The position numbers were made by a program, and so were the translations under genes. Of a stretch of 6,526 bases of DNA, positions 1-6,062 are shown piece by piece (the stretch's first letter is position 1; the number at the start of each line of letters is the position of its first letter). The DNA comes from Clostridia bacterium. Its GTDB lineage: Bacteria > Bacillota > Clostridia > Christensenellales > Aristaeellaceae. The notes under the pieces were generated by a model. It was not told the origin of the DNA and did not search any database. It saw nothing but the letters and a program-made list of their open reading frames with translations. The stretch is taken from NCBI GenBank assembly GCA_900759005.1, contig CAAEUQ010000024.1:1-6526 (forward strand). The letters are read 5' to 3'.

Positions 1-305
1 TACGCCTTCTTGTCCGCCTGCGCGCGCAGCGAATGCACCGCGGGGCCCTTGCCGGTATTCAGCATTCGCGACTGGATGAACACATCGTCGATCGCGCGCC
101 CCATTTCGCCGCCAAGCGCGTCCAGCTCGCGCACAAGATGCCCCTTCGCCGTGCCGCCAATCGACGGATTGCACGGCATCATCGCCAGCGAATCCAGATT
201 CAGCGTCGTCAAAAGCGTCTTATGTCCCATCCGCGCGCACGCCAGCGCCGCCTCGCACCCTGCGTGTCCCGCGCCGACGACCACAATTTCAAACGTATCC
301 TGCAA
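1..305 (-). CDS. mnmG: MnmG (GidA), tRNA uridine-5-carboxymethylaminomethyl modification enzyme, N-terminal part
   Basis: This is the 5' end of a gene that runs off the left edge; 101 complete codons are visible. In the known family MnmG is an FAD-dependent cytosolic enzyme. With MnmE it installs the (carboxymethyl)aminomethyl group on the wobble uridine of certain tRNAs. The Rossmann FAD-binding motif GAGHAGCEAA lies at residues 11-20. The signature stretch PCNPSIGGTAKGHLVRE is at 44-60 and RMLNTGKGPAV at 80-90, all diagnostic of MnmG. The start is a TTG at 305-303, placed by an AAGGAG ribosome binding site about 9 bases upstream; no ATG in this frame fits the family N-terminus better. In many Firmicutes mnmG follows mnmE. 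Here it is the first gene of its transcript and is divergent from feo. Identification is secure; the rest of the protein is not visible. Confidence 0.96.
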   Translation of the reverse strand, partial: MQDTFEIVVVGAGHAGCEAALACARMGHKTLLTTLNLDSLAMMPCNPSIGGTAKGHLVRELDALGGEMGRAIDDVFIQSRMLNTGKGPAVHSLRAQADKKA

Positions 306-336
306 AATCGCTCTCTCCTTCGAATAGAATCGAAAA

Positions 337-370
337 GAATTGCCGGCGGGATTCGCGCCCCGCCCAATTC
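337..370 (-). promoter_or_regulatory. Terminator-like hairpin in the mnmG leader (possible attenuator)
   Basis: GAATTG (337-342) pairs with CAATTC (365-370), and GGCGGG (345-350) pairs with CCCGCC (359-364). A 2-nt bulge lies at 343-344 and the loop is 8 nt. Read on the minus strand the stem is followed directly by TTTTCGATTCT, so it resembles an intrinsic terminator. It lies between the candidate mnmG promoter and the mnmG ribosome binding site, with no minus-strand gene upstream that it could terminate. An attenuation or leader role is inferred. The structure itself is seen; its function is not. Confidence 0.45.
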
Positions 371-392
371 GCCGAAGAATCATTGATTACCT

Positions 393-398
393 ATTATA
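393..398 (-). promoter_or_regulatory. Candidate -10 element for mnmG
   Basis: A perfect TATAAT is read on the minus strand at 398-393, about 90 bases upstream of the TTG start of mnmG. No good -35 hexamer stands 16-18 bases upstream, where the sequence is CG-rich. The call therefore rests on the -10 match and its position in the divergent intergenic region. Confidence 0.3.
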
Positions 399-461
399 CT
401 TGATTCGTGTAATCGCGCGCGCACATTTCGCCCACGCACGCAAATTTTACAGTACACTGCG

Positions 462-490
462 TTGACAATAAAGTTAGTGAATGCTAACAT
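462..490 (+). promoter_or_regulatory. Sigma-A/sigma-70-type promoter of the feo operon
   Basis: A consensus -35 box TTGACA (462-467) and a -10 box TAACAT (485-490) are separated by exactly 17 bases. A TGC extended -10 motif sits at 482-484. Transcription would start near 497, giving a leader of about 30 bases before feoA. This also argues against the TTG at 491 as the feoA start, because it would lie at or before the transcription start. Confidence 0.8.
473..488 (+). promoter_or_regulatory. Inverted repeat in the feo promoter, candidate metal-repressor operator
   Basis: GTTAG (473-477) and CTAAC (484-488) form a 5-6-5 inverted repeat filling the spacer and overlapping the -10 box, a classic repressor position. 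The half-sites match those of DtxR/IdeR/MntR-type operators (GTTAG/CTAAC), but the spacing is wider than in the classical DtxR box. It does not look like a Fur 7-1-7 box. Iron-dependent repression is inferred from this and from the downstream genes. Confidence 0.45.
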
Positions 491-526
491 TTGAATACAC
501 AATCCGGAATATCGGAGGGAATCGAC

Positions 527-760
527 ATGAACACATCGCTCAAATCGCTGAAGGACGGTCAGTCCGGCGTAGTCGACCGCATTCAGCTTACCGGCGCGAC
601 GAAGCGCCGCTTAATCGAAATGGGCATCACGCCCGGAACGCGCGTCGGCGTGCTCAAGCGCGCGCCGCTGGGCGACCCGATCGAGATCCTGCTGCGCGGC
701 TTCTCGCTCACGATCCGCGGAACGGACGCGGAAAAAATTCTCGTTTCGGAGGTGCGCTGA
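527..760 (+). CDS. feoA: FeoA, ferrous iron transport accessory protein
   Basis: A 77-residue cytosolic protein with the usual length and SH3-like (FeoA domain) pattern. A short N-terminal strand region (SLKSLKDGQSGVV, residues 4-16) is followed by the conserved helix RRLIEMGITPGTRV near 27-40, then by PIEILLRGFSLTIRG near 50-64. FeoA is thought to bind or regulate FeoB at the membrane; its exact role is unsettled in the literature. The ATG at 527 is chosen because GGAGGG (514-519) stands 7 bases upstream. A longer reading from TTG 491 has no such site and begins at the expected transcription start. The stop codon overlaps the feoB start by one base (TGATG), so translation is probably coupled. 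It is the first gene of the feo operon. Confidence 0.95.
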   Translation: MNTSLKSLKDGQSGVVDRIQLTGATKRRLIEMGITPGTRVGVLKRAPLGDPIEILLRGFSLTIRGTDAEKILVSEVR

Positions 761-2907
761 TGGAAATCGTAATCGCTCTCGCAGGCAATCCGAACAGCGG
801 CAAAACCACGCTGTTCAACGCGCTGACCGGCTCGAACCAGTACGTCGGCAACTGGGCGGGCGTCACCGTCGAGCGCAAGGAGGCAATGTTTGAACTGGAG
901 GAAGACCACGCGAAGCTGGTCGACCTGCCGGGCGTGTATTCGCTGTCTCCATATTCGATCGAAGAAAACATCACGCGCCATTTCATCGCCCAGCATCAGC
1001 CGGATGTGGTCCTGAACATCGTGGATGCAACGAACCTCGAGCGCAATCTGTATCTGACGCTTCAGCTGATGGAGCTCGAGCGCCCCGTGGTGGTCGCGCT
1101 GAATCTGATGGACGAGCTCGCGCGCCGCGGCGAAACAATCGATACAAAGAAACTCTCCGAAGCGCTCGGCACGCCGGTCGTTCCCATTTCAGCAAAGAAA
1201 AAGCAGGGATTTGATGAACTGTTTTCCGCGATTCATGCGCTGGCACATCATCCGCAGTTTGCCAATCCCGCGAAGCACTATGAACCATCCACCCGTCAGG
1301 CGCTTACCGAAATCATCGACGCGCTCGGCGGTCTGCATTCGCACAGCGCGTTCGACGAGGACGAGCACCTCTCCCATCGCGACGCCTCCGGCAACGACGA
1401 CGACCATTCCGCCCATGCCGAGCATCGCCATATCGGCGGCTATGACGATGCGGGCGACGTGGATTTCGCGCCGCCGACCACGTGGGTCGCGCTCAAGCTC
1501 CTTGAGGGCGACGAGCTTCTGAAGGAAACGGCGCTGCTCACGCCCGATCAGCGCGCGCGGATTCAGAAATCCGTAAGCGATTATGTTTCGCGCGGGCAGA
1601 AAGCGCATCCGGAGATTGATTCGCTGACGCTGGTTGTGGACGCGCGATATCAGCGTATTGCGGAAATTCTCGATTTCGCACGCTTTCGGCGCCACGAAAG
1701 GGAAATCAGCGTTTCGGACAAAATCGACCGAATCGTCACGCACCGCATTTTCGCTTTTCCAATCTTTATTCTGGTCATGGCGCTGATGTTTGCAGTGACT
1801 TTCGGGCCGATCGGAACATTTTTAACAGGGCTGACCGAGCGGCTGATCGCATTTCTCGGCGAATGGGCGGTAAACGGACTGGCGGCGATTCACGCGCCCG
1901 AATGGGTCATTTCGCTGATTTCGGACGGCGTAATCGCGGGCGTCGGCGGCGTAATCGTATTTCTGCCGCAGATTCTTCTGATTTTCCTGTTCATGTCCGC
2001 GCTGGAGGATAGCGGTTATATGGCGCGCGCGGCGTTTATCACCGACCGCCTGCTGCGCAAATTCGGTCTGTCCGGACGCTCGTTCATTCCGATGCTGATG
2101 GGCTTCGGCTGCACAACCACGGCAATCATCGCAGCGCGCGGCGTGGAAAACGAGCGCGACCGGCGAATGACGATATTGCTCACGCCGTTCATGAGCTGCG
2201 GCGCTCGGCTGCCGGTCTACGCGCTGTTCACGGCGGCGTTTTTCCCAAAGAACCGAACGCTGGTGGTGCTGAGCCTGTACGCGCTGGGAATGCTGATGAT
2301 GATCGTCTGCGGTCTGATTCTGCGCAAGACAGCGTTTAAGGAGGGCGATTCGCCGTTCCTGATGGAGCTGCCGCCGTATCGCGTGCCGCATTTGAAAAGC
2401 GTTCTGCGCCGGCTGTGGGATCGCGCGAAGGATTTCCTGACGCGTGCCGGCACGCTGATTTTCGCCATGAGCGTGCTGATCTGGTTCATGCAGTCGTTCA
2501 CGCCGCAGCTGAAATGGACGGTCGATTCCGCAGAATCCATCTTCGGGCAGCTCGGCGCGCTGATTGCGCCGGTCTTTAAGCCGCTCGGCTTCGGCGACTG
2601 GCGAAAGAGCGTAGCGCTCCTGTCCGGTCTGATCGCGAAGGAAGCGGTTGTTTCCACGATGCAGGTGCTGTACGCCGCGGGCAGCACGGGCGAACTCGCG
2701 AGCATCCTGAGCGCGCAGTTCACGCCGCTTTCCGCCTATGCGTATCTGGTGTTCATTCTCCTGTACGTTCCGTGCGTAGCGGCGCTGGCGGCAGCGCGCC
2801 GGGAGCTGAATTCGCGGAAGTATTTCATCATGTCAATCCTGATCCAGCTGGGCGCGGCATATACCGTCTCGCTGATCGTCTATCAGGTTGGGAGACTGTT
2901 CCTATGA
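760..2907 (+). CDS. feoB: FeoB, GTP-dependent ferrous iron transporter
   Basis: A 715-residue inner-membrane Fe(II) importer. The N-terminal G domain shows G1 GNPNSGKTT (9-17), G3 DLPG (55-58), G4 NLMD (115-118) and G5 SAK (144-146). A GDI-like helical region around 240-310 (WVALKLLEGD) follows. The membrane part starts near 330. It contains the PQILLIFLFMSALEDSGYMAR region (403-423, conserved), a first gate motif at 448-455, the second gate PFMSCGARLPVY (476-487), ELPPYRVP (536-543), GLIAKEAVVS (623-632) and the C-terminal helix pair. Two features are unusual. An Asp/His-rich insert of about 44 residues (193-236) lies between the G domain and the GDI region. The first gate reads GFGCTTTA where many FeoBs have a Val-Pro after the Cys. 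The start ATG 760 has GGAGGT 6 bases upstream and overlaps the feoA stop. The last four bases overlap the next gene. Confidence 0.97.
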   Translation: MEIVIALAGNPNSGKTTLFNALTGSNQYVGNWAGVTVERKEAMFELEEDHAKLVDLPGVYSLSPYSIEENITRHFIAQHQPDVVLNIVDATNLERNLYLTLQLMELERPVVVALNLMDELARRGETIDTKKLSEALGTPVVPISAKKKQGFDELFSAIHALAHHPQFANPAKHYEPSTRQALTEIIDALGGLHSHSAFDEDEHLSHRDASGNDDDHSAHAEHRHIGGYDDAGDVDFAPPTTWVALKLLEGDELLKETALLTPDQRARIQKSVSDYVSRGQKAHPEIDSLTLVVDARYQRIAEILDFARFRRHEREISVSDKIDRIVTHRIFAFPIFILVMALMFAVTFGPIGTFLTGLTERLIAFLGEWAVNGLAAIHAPEWVISLISDGVIAGVGGVIVFLPQILLIFLFMSALEDSGYMARAAFITDRLLRKFGLSGRSFIPMLMGFGCTTTAIIAARGVENERDRRMTILLTPFMSCGARLPVYALFTAAFFPKNRTLVVLSLYALGMLMMIVCGLILRKTAFKEGDSPFLMELPPYRVPHLKSVLRRLWDRAKDFLTRAGTLIFAMSVLIWFMQSFTPQLKWTVDSAESIFGQLGALIAPVFKPLGFGDWRKSVALLSGLIAKEAVVSTMQVLYAAGSTGELASILSAQFTPLSAYAYLVFILLYVPCVAALAAARRELNSRKYFIMSILIQLGAAYTVSLIVYQVGRLFL
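1336..1467 (+). other. His/Asp-rich insert within FeoB (residues ~193-236)
   Basis: This stretch encodes a low-complexity, strongly acidic and His-rich segment. It has His at 193, 195, 203, 206, 216, 219, 222 and 224, and more than a dozen Asp/Glu, including DEDE (199-202) and DDD (213-215). It sits on the cytosolic side between the G domain and the conserved WVALKLLEGD segment. Hydrophilic composition and lack of predicted structure suggest a flexible loop. Metal binding or sensing is inferred from composition only. Confidence 0.75.
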
Positions 2908-3065
2908 TCGGCACGGCAATCGGAATCGCGGTCGTCGCACTGGCAGCTTTCATGATCGTCCGCGGCTGCATCCGTTTTTCAAAAACGGGTGGGCAAAGCG
3001 CATGCAGCGCCTGCCCGTTCGCCAACCATTGCCGCGAAAAAGAACGAACGCACTGCTCAAAATGA
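2904..3065 (+). CDS. FeoB-associated Cys-rich membrane protein (small FeoC-position protein)
   Basis: A 53-residue protein with one N-terminal membrane segment (IGTAIGIAVVALAAFMIV, residues 2-19) and a Cys-rich tail. The Cys residues are at 22, 34, 37, 43 and 51, including CSAC and a C-x5-C-x7-C spacing. This matches the FeoB-associated Cys-rich membrane protein family found after feoB in many Firmicutes, at the place occupied by feoC in enterobacteria. Its biochemical role is not established; a metal or redox role next to FeoB is a reasonable inference. The ATG overlaps the feoB stop as ATGA, with GGGAG about 9 bases upstream inside feoB, so coupling is likely. The stop lies inside the operon's terminator hairpin. 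Confidence 0.88.
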   Translation: MIGTAIGIAVVALAAFMIVRGCIRFSKTGGQSACSACPFANHCREKERTHCSK

Positions 3066-3078
3066 GCGGTGCGTTCTT
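3046..3078 (+). terminator. Hairpin terminator at the end of the feo operon
   Basis: GAACGCACTGCTC (3046-3058) pairs over 13 positions with GAGCGGTGCGTTC (3064-3076), with one G-U wobble and a 5-nt loop. A short T-rich run (TTCTT, 3074-3078) ends it. The left arm is within the last codons of the small Cys-rich gene and the stop codon TGA (3063-3065) spans loop and stem. The weak T tract makes termination efficiency uncertain. Confidence 0.65.
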
Positions 3079-3105
3079 GCATTCCGCACCTGTGCGTGTT
3101 ACAAT
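3077..3105 (+). promoter_or_regulatory. Promoter for the ALDH-Nudix operon
   Basis: TTGCAT (3077-3082) and TACAAT (3100-3105) are separated by exactly 17 bases, with a TGT extended -10 motif at 3097-3099. Transcription would begin near 3112, so the leader is only about 17 bases and consists mostly of the GGGAGG ribosome binding site (3116-3121). The -35 box starts at the base after the feo terminator stem. Confidence 0.72.
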
Positions 3106-3128
3106 GGTTGGAAACGGGAGGCGATTCT

Positions 3129-4502
3129 ATGTCTGAAACGATTGAGCTGCGCGTGGAAGCGCAGAGAAAATATTTTTCCGAGGGGCGGACGCTGCCGGTC
3201 GCCGCGCGGCTGGACGCGCTGGAAAAGCTGAAAAAAGCGCTTACTCAAATGGAGGGCGAGCTGAACGCCGCGCTGAAGTCGGATCTCGGCAAAAGCGCTT
3301 CGGAGAGCTATCTTTGCGAAACGGGCATGGTACTTTCCGAAATCAACCATATGCTTCGCCATGCGCGCGCCTATTCAAAGCCGATTCATGTGCGCACGCC
3401 GCTTGCCCAGTTTCCCGCGCGATCGATGCGCGTGCCGTCGCCTTACGGCGTAGTGCTGGTGATGAGTCCGTGGAACTATCCGCTGCTGCTTTCGCTGGAT
3501 CCGGCGGTAGAGGCGCTGGCGGCGGGCAACACGGTCGTCCTGAAGCCGAGCGCCTATGCGCCGCGAACGAGTGAAGCGCTGGTCAAGCTGTTTTCGTGCC
3601 TGCCGGACGAGCTGGCATGCGTGATCACAGGCGGACGCGAGGAAAACGCGCGGCTGCTCGACTGCAAATTCGATTCCATATTCTTTACCGGCAGCGCCGC
3701 GGTGGGGCGGCTGGTGATGGAAAAGGCGGCGAAGCATTTAACGCCGGTCACGCTCGAGCTGGGCGGAAAGAGCCCGTGTATCGTGGACGCGACGGCAAAC
3801 GTGCCGCTGGCGGCAAGGCGCATCGCATTCGGCAAATTCCTGAACTGCGGGCAAACCTGCGTCGCGCCGGACTACATTCTCTGCGAGCGCGCGGTGCACG
3901 ATGCGCTGGTTGCTGAGCTGAAAACCGCGACCCTAAAGCTCTATGGTCCGCATCCGATGGCGAACGCGGATTACGGAAAAATCGTCAATCGCAAACATTT
4001 TGATCGAATCAACGCCCTGATCGATCGCGACAAGGTGGTTTACGGCGGACTGTCCGATCCGGACGCGCTGCGGATTGAGCCGACGATCATGGATGGCGTT
4101 TCATGGGACGACGCGGTGATGGGCGAGGAAATCTTTGGACCGGTGCTGCCTGTGCTCGTTTACGATTCGCTGGACGAAGCGCTGAAAATCATCGATTCAA
4201 GACCGCATCCGCTGGCGCTTTATCTCTTTTCCTCCAATCGGGCGCGCATTCGGCGCGTGCTTGGGGAAGCGCGATTTGGCGGCGGCTGTGTGAACGACAC
4301 GATCATTCATCTGGCGACCGATCAAATGCCGTTCGGCGGCGTGGGCGAAAGCGGCATGGGCGGCTATCACGGGCGCGCAGGCTTTGAAACGTTCAGTCAT
4401 TTCAAATCCGTGGTCGATAAGAAAACGTGGCTGGATTTGCCGATGCGCTATCCGCCGTACACGAAAAAGAAGGATCGGCTGATTCGCCGTTTTCTGAAAT
4501 AG
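3129..4502 (+). CDS. NAD(P)-dependent aldehyde dehydrogenase, class-3-like (YwdH type)
   Basis: A 457-residue cytosolic enzyme of the ALDH superfamily, which oxidises aldehydes to acids with NAD(P)+. Family landmarks are complete. SPWNYP is at 114-119 with the oxyanion-hole Asn116, and the nucleotide-binding FTGSAAVG at 186-193. The general-base Glu210 lies in LELGGKSP, the nucleophile Cys244 in FLNCGQTCVAPDY, and EEIFGP at 333-338. The C-terminal YPPYTKKKDRLIRRFLK (from about 441) and the roughly 455-residue length are typical of the class 3 (ALDH3/YwdH) branch rather than the ~490-residue classes. Start ATG 3129 is set by GGGAGG 7 bases upstream; an in-frame GTG at 3069 lies upstream of the promoter. 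The gene is followed after 9 bases by the Nudix gene, whose AGGAGG overlaps this stop codon. The physiological aldehyde cannot be told from sequence. Confidence 0.93.
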   Translation: MSETIELRVEAQRKYFSEGRTLPVAARLDALEKLKKALTQMEGELNAALKSDLGKSASESYLCETGMVLSEINHMLRHARAYSKPIHVRTPLAQFPARSMRVPSPYGVVLVMSPWNYPLLLSLDPAVEALAAGNTVVLKPSAYAPRTSEALVKLFSCLPDELACVITGGREENARLLDCKFDSIFFTGSAAVGRLVMEKAAKHLTPVTLELGGKSPCIVDATANVPLAARRIAFGKFLNCGQTCVAPDYILCERAVHDALVAELKTATLKLYGPHPMANADYGKIVNRKHFDRINALIDRDKVVYGGLSDPDALRIEPTIMDGVSWDDAVMGEEIFGPVLPVLVYDSLDEALKIIDSRPHPLALYLFSSNRARIRRVLGEARFGGGCVNDTIIHLATDQMPFGGVGESGMGGYHGRAGFETFSHFKSVVDKKTWLDLPMRYPPYTKKKDRLIRRFLK

Positions 4503-4511
4503 GAGGCGCGA

Positions 4512-5438
4512 ATGATACGCTTTTTTGCGCCGGGCGAGCTTCCGGCGGAGCGGATTCGCTATTCGGTCGTCGCCGCGCGGGTGCACGGCGAATGGATTTA
4601 CTGCCGGCGCCGCGATCGCGACACATGGGAAATGCCGGGCGGACACATCGAACGTATCGAAACGCCCGAAGCGGCGGCGGCGCGCGAGCTGCGTGAGGAA
4701 ACGGGCTGCGTTTGCGAAAAACCCGTTCGCGTGGCGGATTACTGTTTAGACGGCGATTCCGCCTGCGGCGCGCTGTTCTTTGTGGAGCTTGAATCCGCCG
4801 GTCAGCCGGATCCTGCGTTCGAAATGGCGGAGGTCTGCTTAACCGCACTTCCGCCGCGCAATCAAACCTATCCGGAGATTCAGCCCGAGCTGTTCCGATA
4901 TGTGCAGGGCTATCTGAATCAGCGCACATCCTCCGACGAATTATGGGATGTTCTGGACGCGAATCGGAATCCGACGGGGCGGCTGCATCGGCGGGGCGAC
5001 ACGCTGGCGGCAGGCGATTATCATCTGGTGGTCAAGGTTTGGATTCGCAATTCGAAGGGCGAATATCTTTTAACGCGCCGCGCGCCGAACAAGGGCTATT
5101 CGCTTTTATGGGAGACGGTCGGTGGCAGCGCGGTTGCGGGCGACGACAGCCTATCCGCGGCGATTCGTGAGGTGCGCGAAGAGACGGGCGTAATTCTGAA
5201 TCCCGCCGCAGGGACGCTGCTTGGGACCAATCGCGGTGAAGGCGCATTCTGCGACGTTTGGCGCTTTGAATGCGAATTTGATTTGGACAAAATCGTTTTC
5301 CAGTCGGGCGAGACGTGCGCAGCGATGGCGGCGGACGTACAAAAACTGATCGAACTACACGAGAGCGGCTGGCTGGTTTCATCGCTGCCGGCAGACATTG
5401 TTTACGAAAGTATTTCAAATATTGAAGAAAATAAATAA
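4512..5438 (+). CDS. Tandem two-domain Nudix hydrolase fusion
   Basis: A 308-residue protein carrying two Nudix domains in one frame. Nudix enzymes hydrolyse nucleoside or other diphosphates linked to a variable group. Domain 1 (about 1-135) has a perfect box (G-x5-E-x7-REUxEExGU) from Gly44 to Cys66, after WEMPGG, and resembles the MutT/ADP-ribose-type single-domain enzymes. Domain 2 (about 142-308) begins DELWDVLDANRNPTGRLHRR, typical of the YfcD/isopentenyl-diphosphate-isomerase-like Nudix branch. Its box runs from Gly205 to Val227, with intact REVREETG but Asp211 in place of the first box Glu. Both catalytic EE pairs (62-63 and 223-224) are present, so both domains look active. No start codon with a ribosome binding site separates the halves. 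AGGAGG (4501-4506), 5 bases before ATG 4512, sets the start. It is cotranscribed with the ALDH gene. Substrates are unknown. Confidence 0.93.
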   Translation: MIRFFAPGELPAERIRYSVVAARVHGEWIYCRRRDRDTWEMPGGHIERIETPEAAAARELREETGCVCEKPVRVADYCLDGDSACGALFFVELESAGQPDPAFEMAEVCLTALPPRNQTYPEIQPELFRYVQGYLNQRTSSDELWDVLDANRNPTGRLHRRGDTLAAGDYHLVVKVWIRNSKGEYLLTRRAPNKGYSLLWETVGGSAVAGDDSLSAAIREVREETGVILNPAAGTLLGTNRGEGAFCDVWRFECEFDLDKIVFQSGETCAAMAADVQKLIELHESGWLVSSLPADIVYESISNIEENK

Positions 5439-5461
5439 AGGTTGAAAATAGGGCGAATTTA

Positions 5462-5490
5462 TTGCGGCAGAAGAAGGAATGCTGTAGAAT
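5462..5490 (+). promoter_or_regulatory. Promoter for the small membrane-protein gene
   Basis: TTGCGG (5462-5467) and TAGAAT (5485-5490) are separated by 17 bases, in an AT-rich gap between the Nudix gene and the next gene. A second possible -10, TATAGT (5490-5495), lies just downstream. No terminator is evident after the Nudix stop, so read-through from the ALDH operon remains possible. Confidence 0.6.
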
Positions 5491-5535
5491 ATAGTGTATG
5501 AATTGTCATAATTTGTCGAGTGGAGCGTGAACGAG

Positions 5536-6048
5536 ATGCGGAAGCGCAGGCGTGTACAGGCACGAGATGTCCGGATGGGTATCATAACGGGGCTGCTGCT
5601 GGCGGTATGCCCGCCGGTCGGGATCGTTCTGCTATGGAAACGCCGCTGGTCGACAGGTTTGAAATACGCTCTCTCGGCTGCTTCGGTCGGCATCCTGATT
5701 CTGGCGGTCGCTTTGATTCCGTCGGGCACGAATCGGGTAAACGGCGGCGTTTCGCTGGTTGGTTCCGAAAAGCAGGCGGAGGTATACGGGCCCGCTTTAC
5801 CGACGGCGATGGTAAGCACCTACACGGTTTCGACCGGTGAAAGCGTAATTGCCTCGGATGTGGACGAGACGGAAGTCGAATATGTTTACGCGGCGAAGGG
5901 GCAAAAAAACTATCACTCCTACAAGTGCAAATTCGCATACGCGAGCTCCCAAAAACTAACCCCCTACGAAGCCTACTATCTCGGCTACACCCCCTGCAAA
6001 GCCTGCAACCCCCCAGTCTACAAGCCGGCGGGCGGCGGTGCCGCCTGA
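5536..6048 (+). CDS. Membrane protein with C-terminal His/Cys zinc-type motif, function unknown
   Basis: A 170-residue protein not assignable to a named function. The Arg/Lys-rich N-terminus (RKRRR, 2-6) precedes two hydrophobic segments at about 15-34 and 42-62, joined by a short basic loop (KRRW). A polar linker of about 60 residues follows. The C-terminal module YHSYKC ... LTPYEAYYLGYTPCKACNP (126-159) has His127, Cys131, Cys154 and Cys157 positioned as metal ligands. It resembles the Ada-type/YHxxxC zinc-binding tail found at the end of many bacterial surface and nuclease-like proteins. By the positive-inside rule both termini could be cytosolic, but this is uncertain. ATG 5536 is preferred (GGAG at 5522-5525, 10 bases upstream) over GTG 5527, which is one base from that site. 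The last five codons and the stop fall inside a 32-nt repeat unit. Codons from about 5911 are richer in CCC/ACC/TCC/TAC than earlier in the gene. Confidence 0.8.
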   Translation: MRKRRRVQARDVRMGIITGLLLAVCPPVGIVLLWKRRWSTGLKYALSAASVGILILAVALIPSGTNRVNGGVSLVGSEKQAEVYGPALPTAMVSTYTVSTGESVIASDVDETEVEYVYAAKGQKNYHSYKCKFAYASSQKLTPYEAYYLGYTPCKACNPPVYKPAGGGAA

Positions 6049-6062
6049 CACTTGCTGCCGCG
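6031..6062 (-). repeat. 32-nt hairpin unit, copy U1 (overlaps the 3' end of the membrane-protein gene)
   Basis: Read on the minus strand: head CGCGGCAGCAA (11 nt), linker GTGTCA (6 nt), then a GGCGGC-ACC-GCCGCC hairpin (6-3-6). On the plus strand its hairpin encodes residues 166-170 (GGGAA) of the membrane protein, and its linker supplies the TGA stop. Same length and layout as U2 and U3, opposite orientation. Confidence 0.75.

Noticed and set aside
10..386. Plus-strand open frames at the left edge
   Set aside because: They are antisense to the clear MnmG coding sequence and have Ser/Arg/Pro-rich shadow composition with no ribosome binding site.
491..526. TTG 491 as the start of FeoA
   Set aside because: It lies at or before the predicted transcription start and has no ribosome binding site; ATG 527 has GGAGGG at ideal spacing and gives family-typical length.
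481..759. Long N-terminal extension of FeoB beginning at ATG 481
   Set aside because: It overlaps feoA in another frame, and the ATG at 481 lies within the promoter. FeoB homology begins at ATG 760 with its own ribosome binding site.
3069..3128. GTG 3069 as the start of the aldehyde dehydrogenase
   Set aside because: It is inside the feo terminator and upstream of the promoter; ATG 3129 has a strong ribosome binding site.
583..5938. Numerous minus-strand open frames opposite feoB, ALDH, Nudix and the membrane gene
   Set aside because: High GC leaves long antisense frames; none has family motifs, start context or sensible composition.
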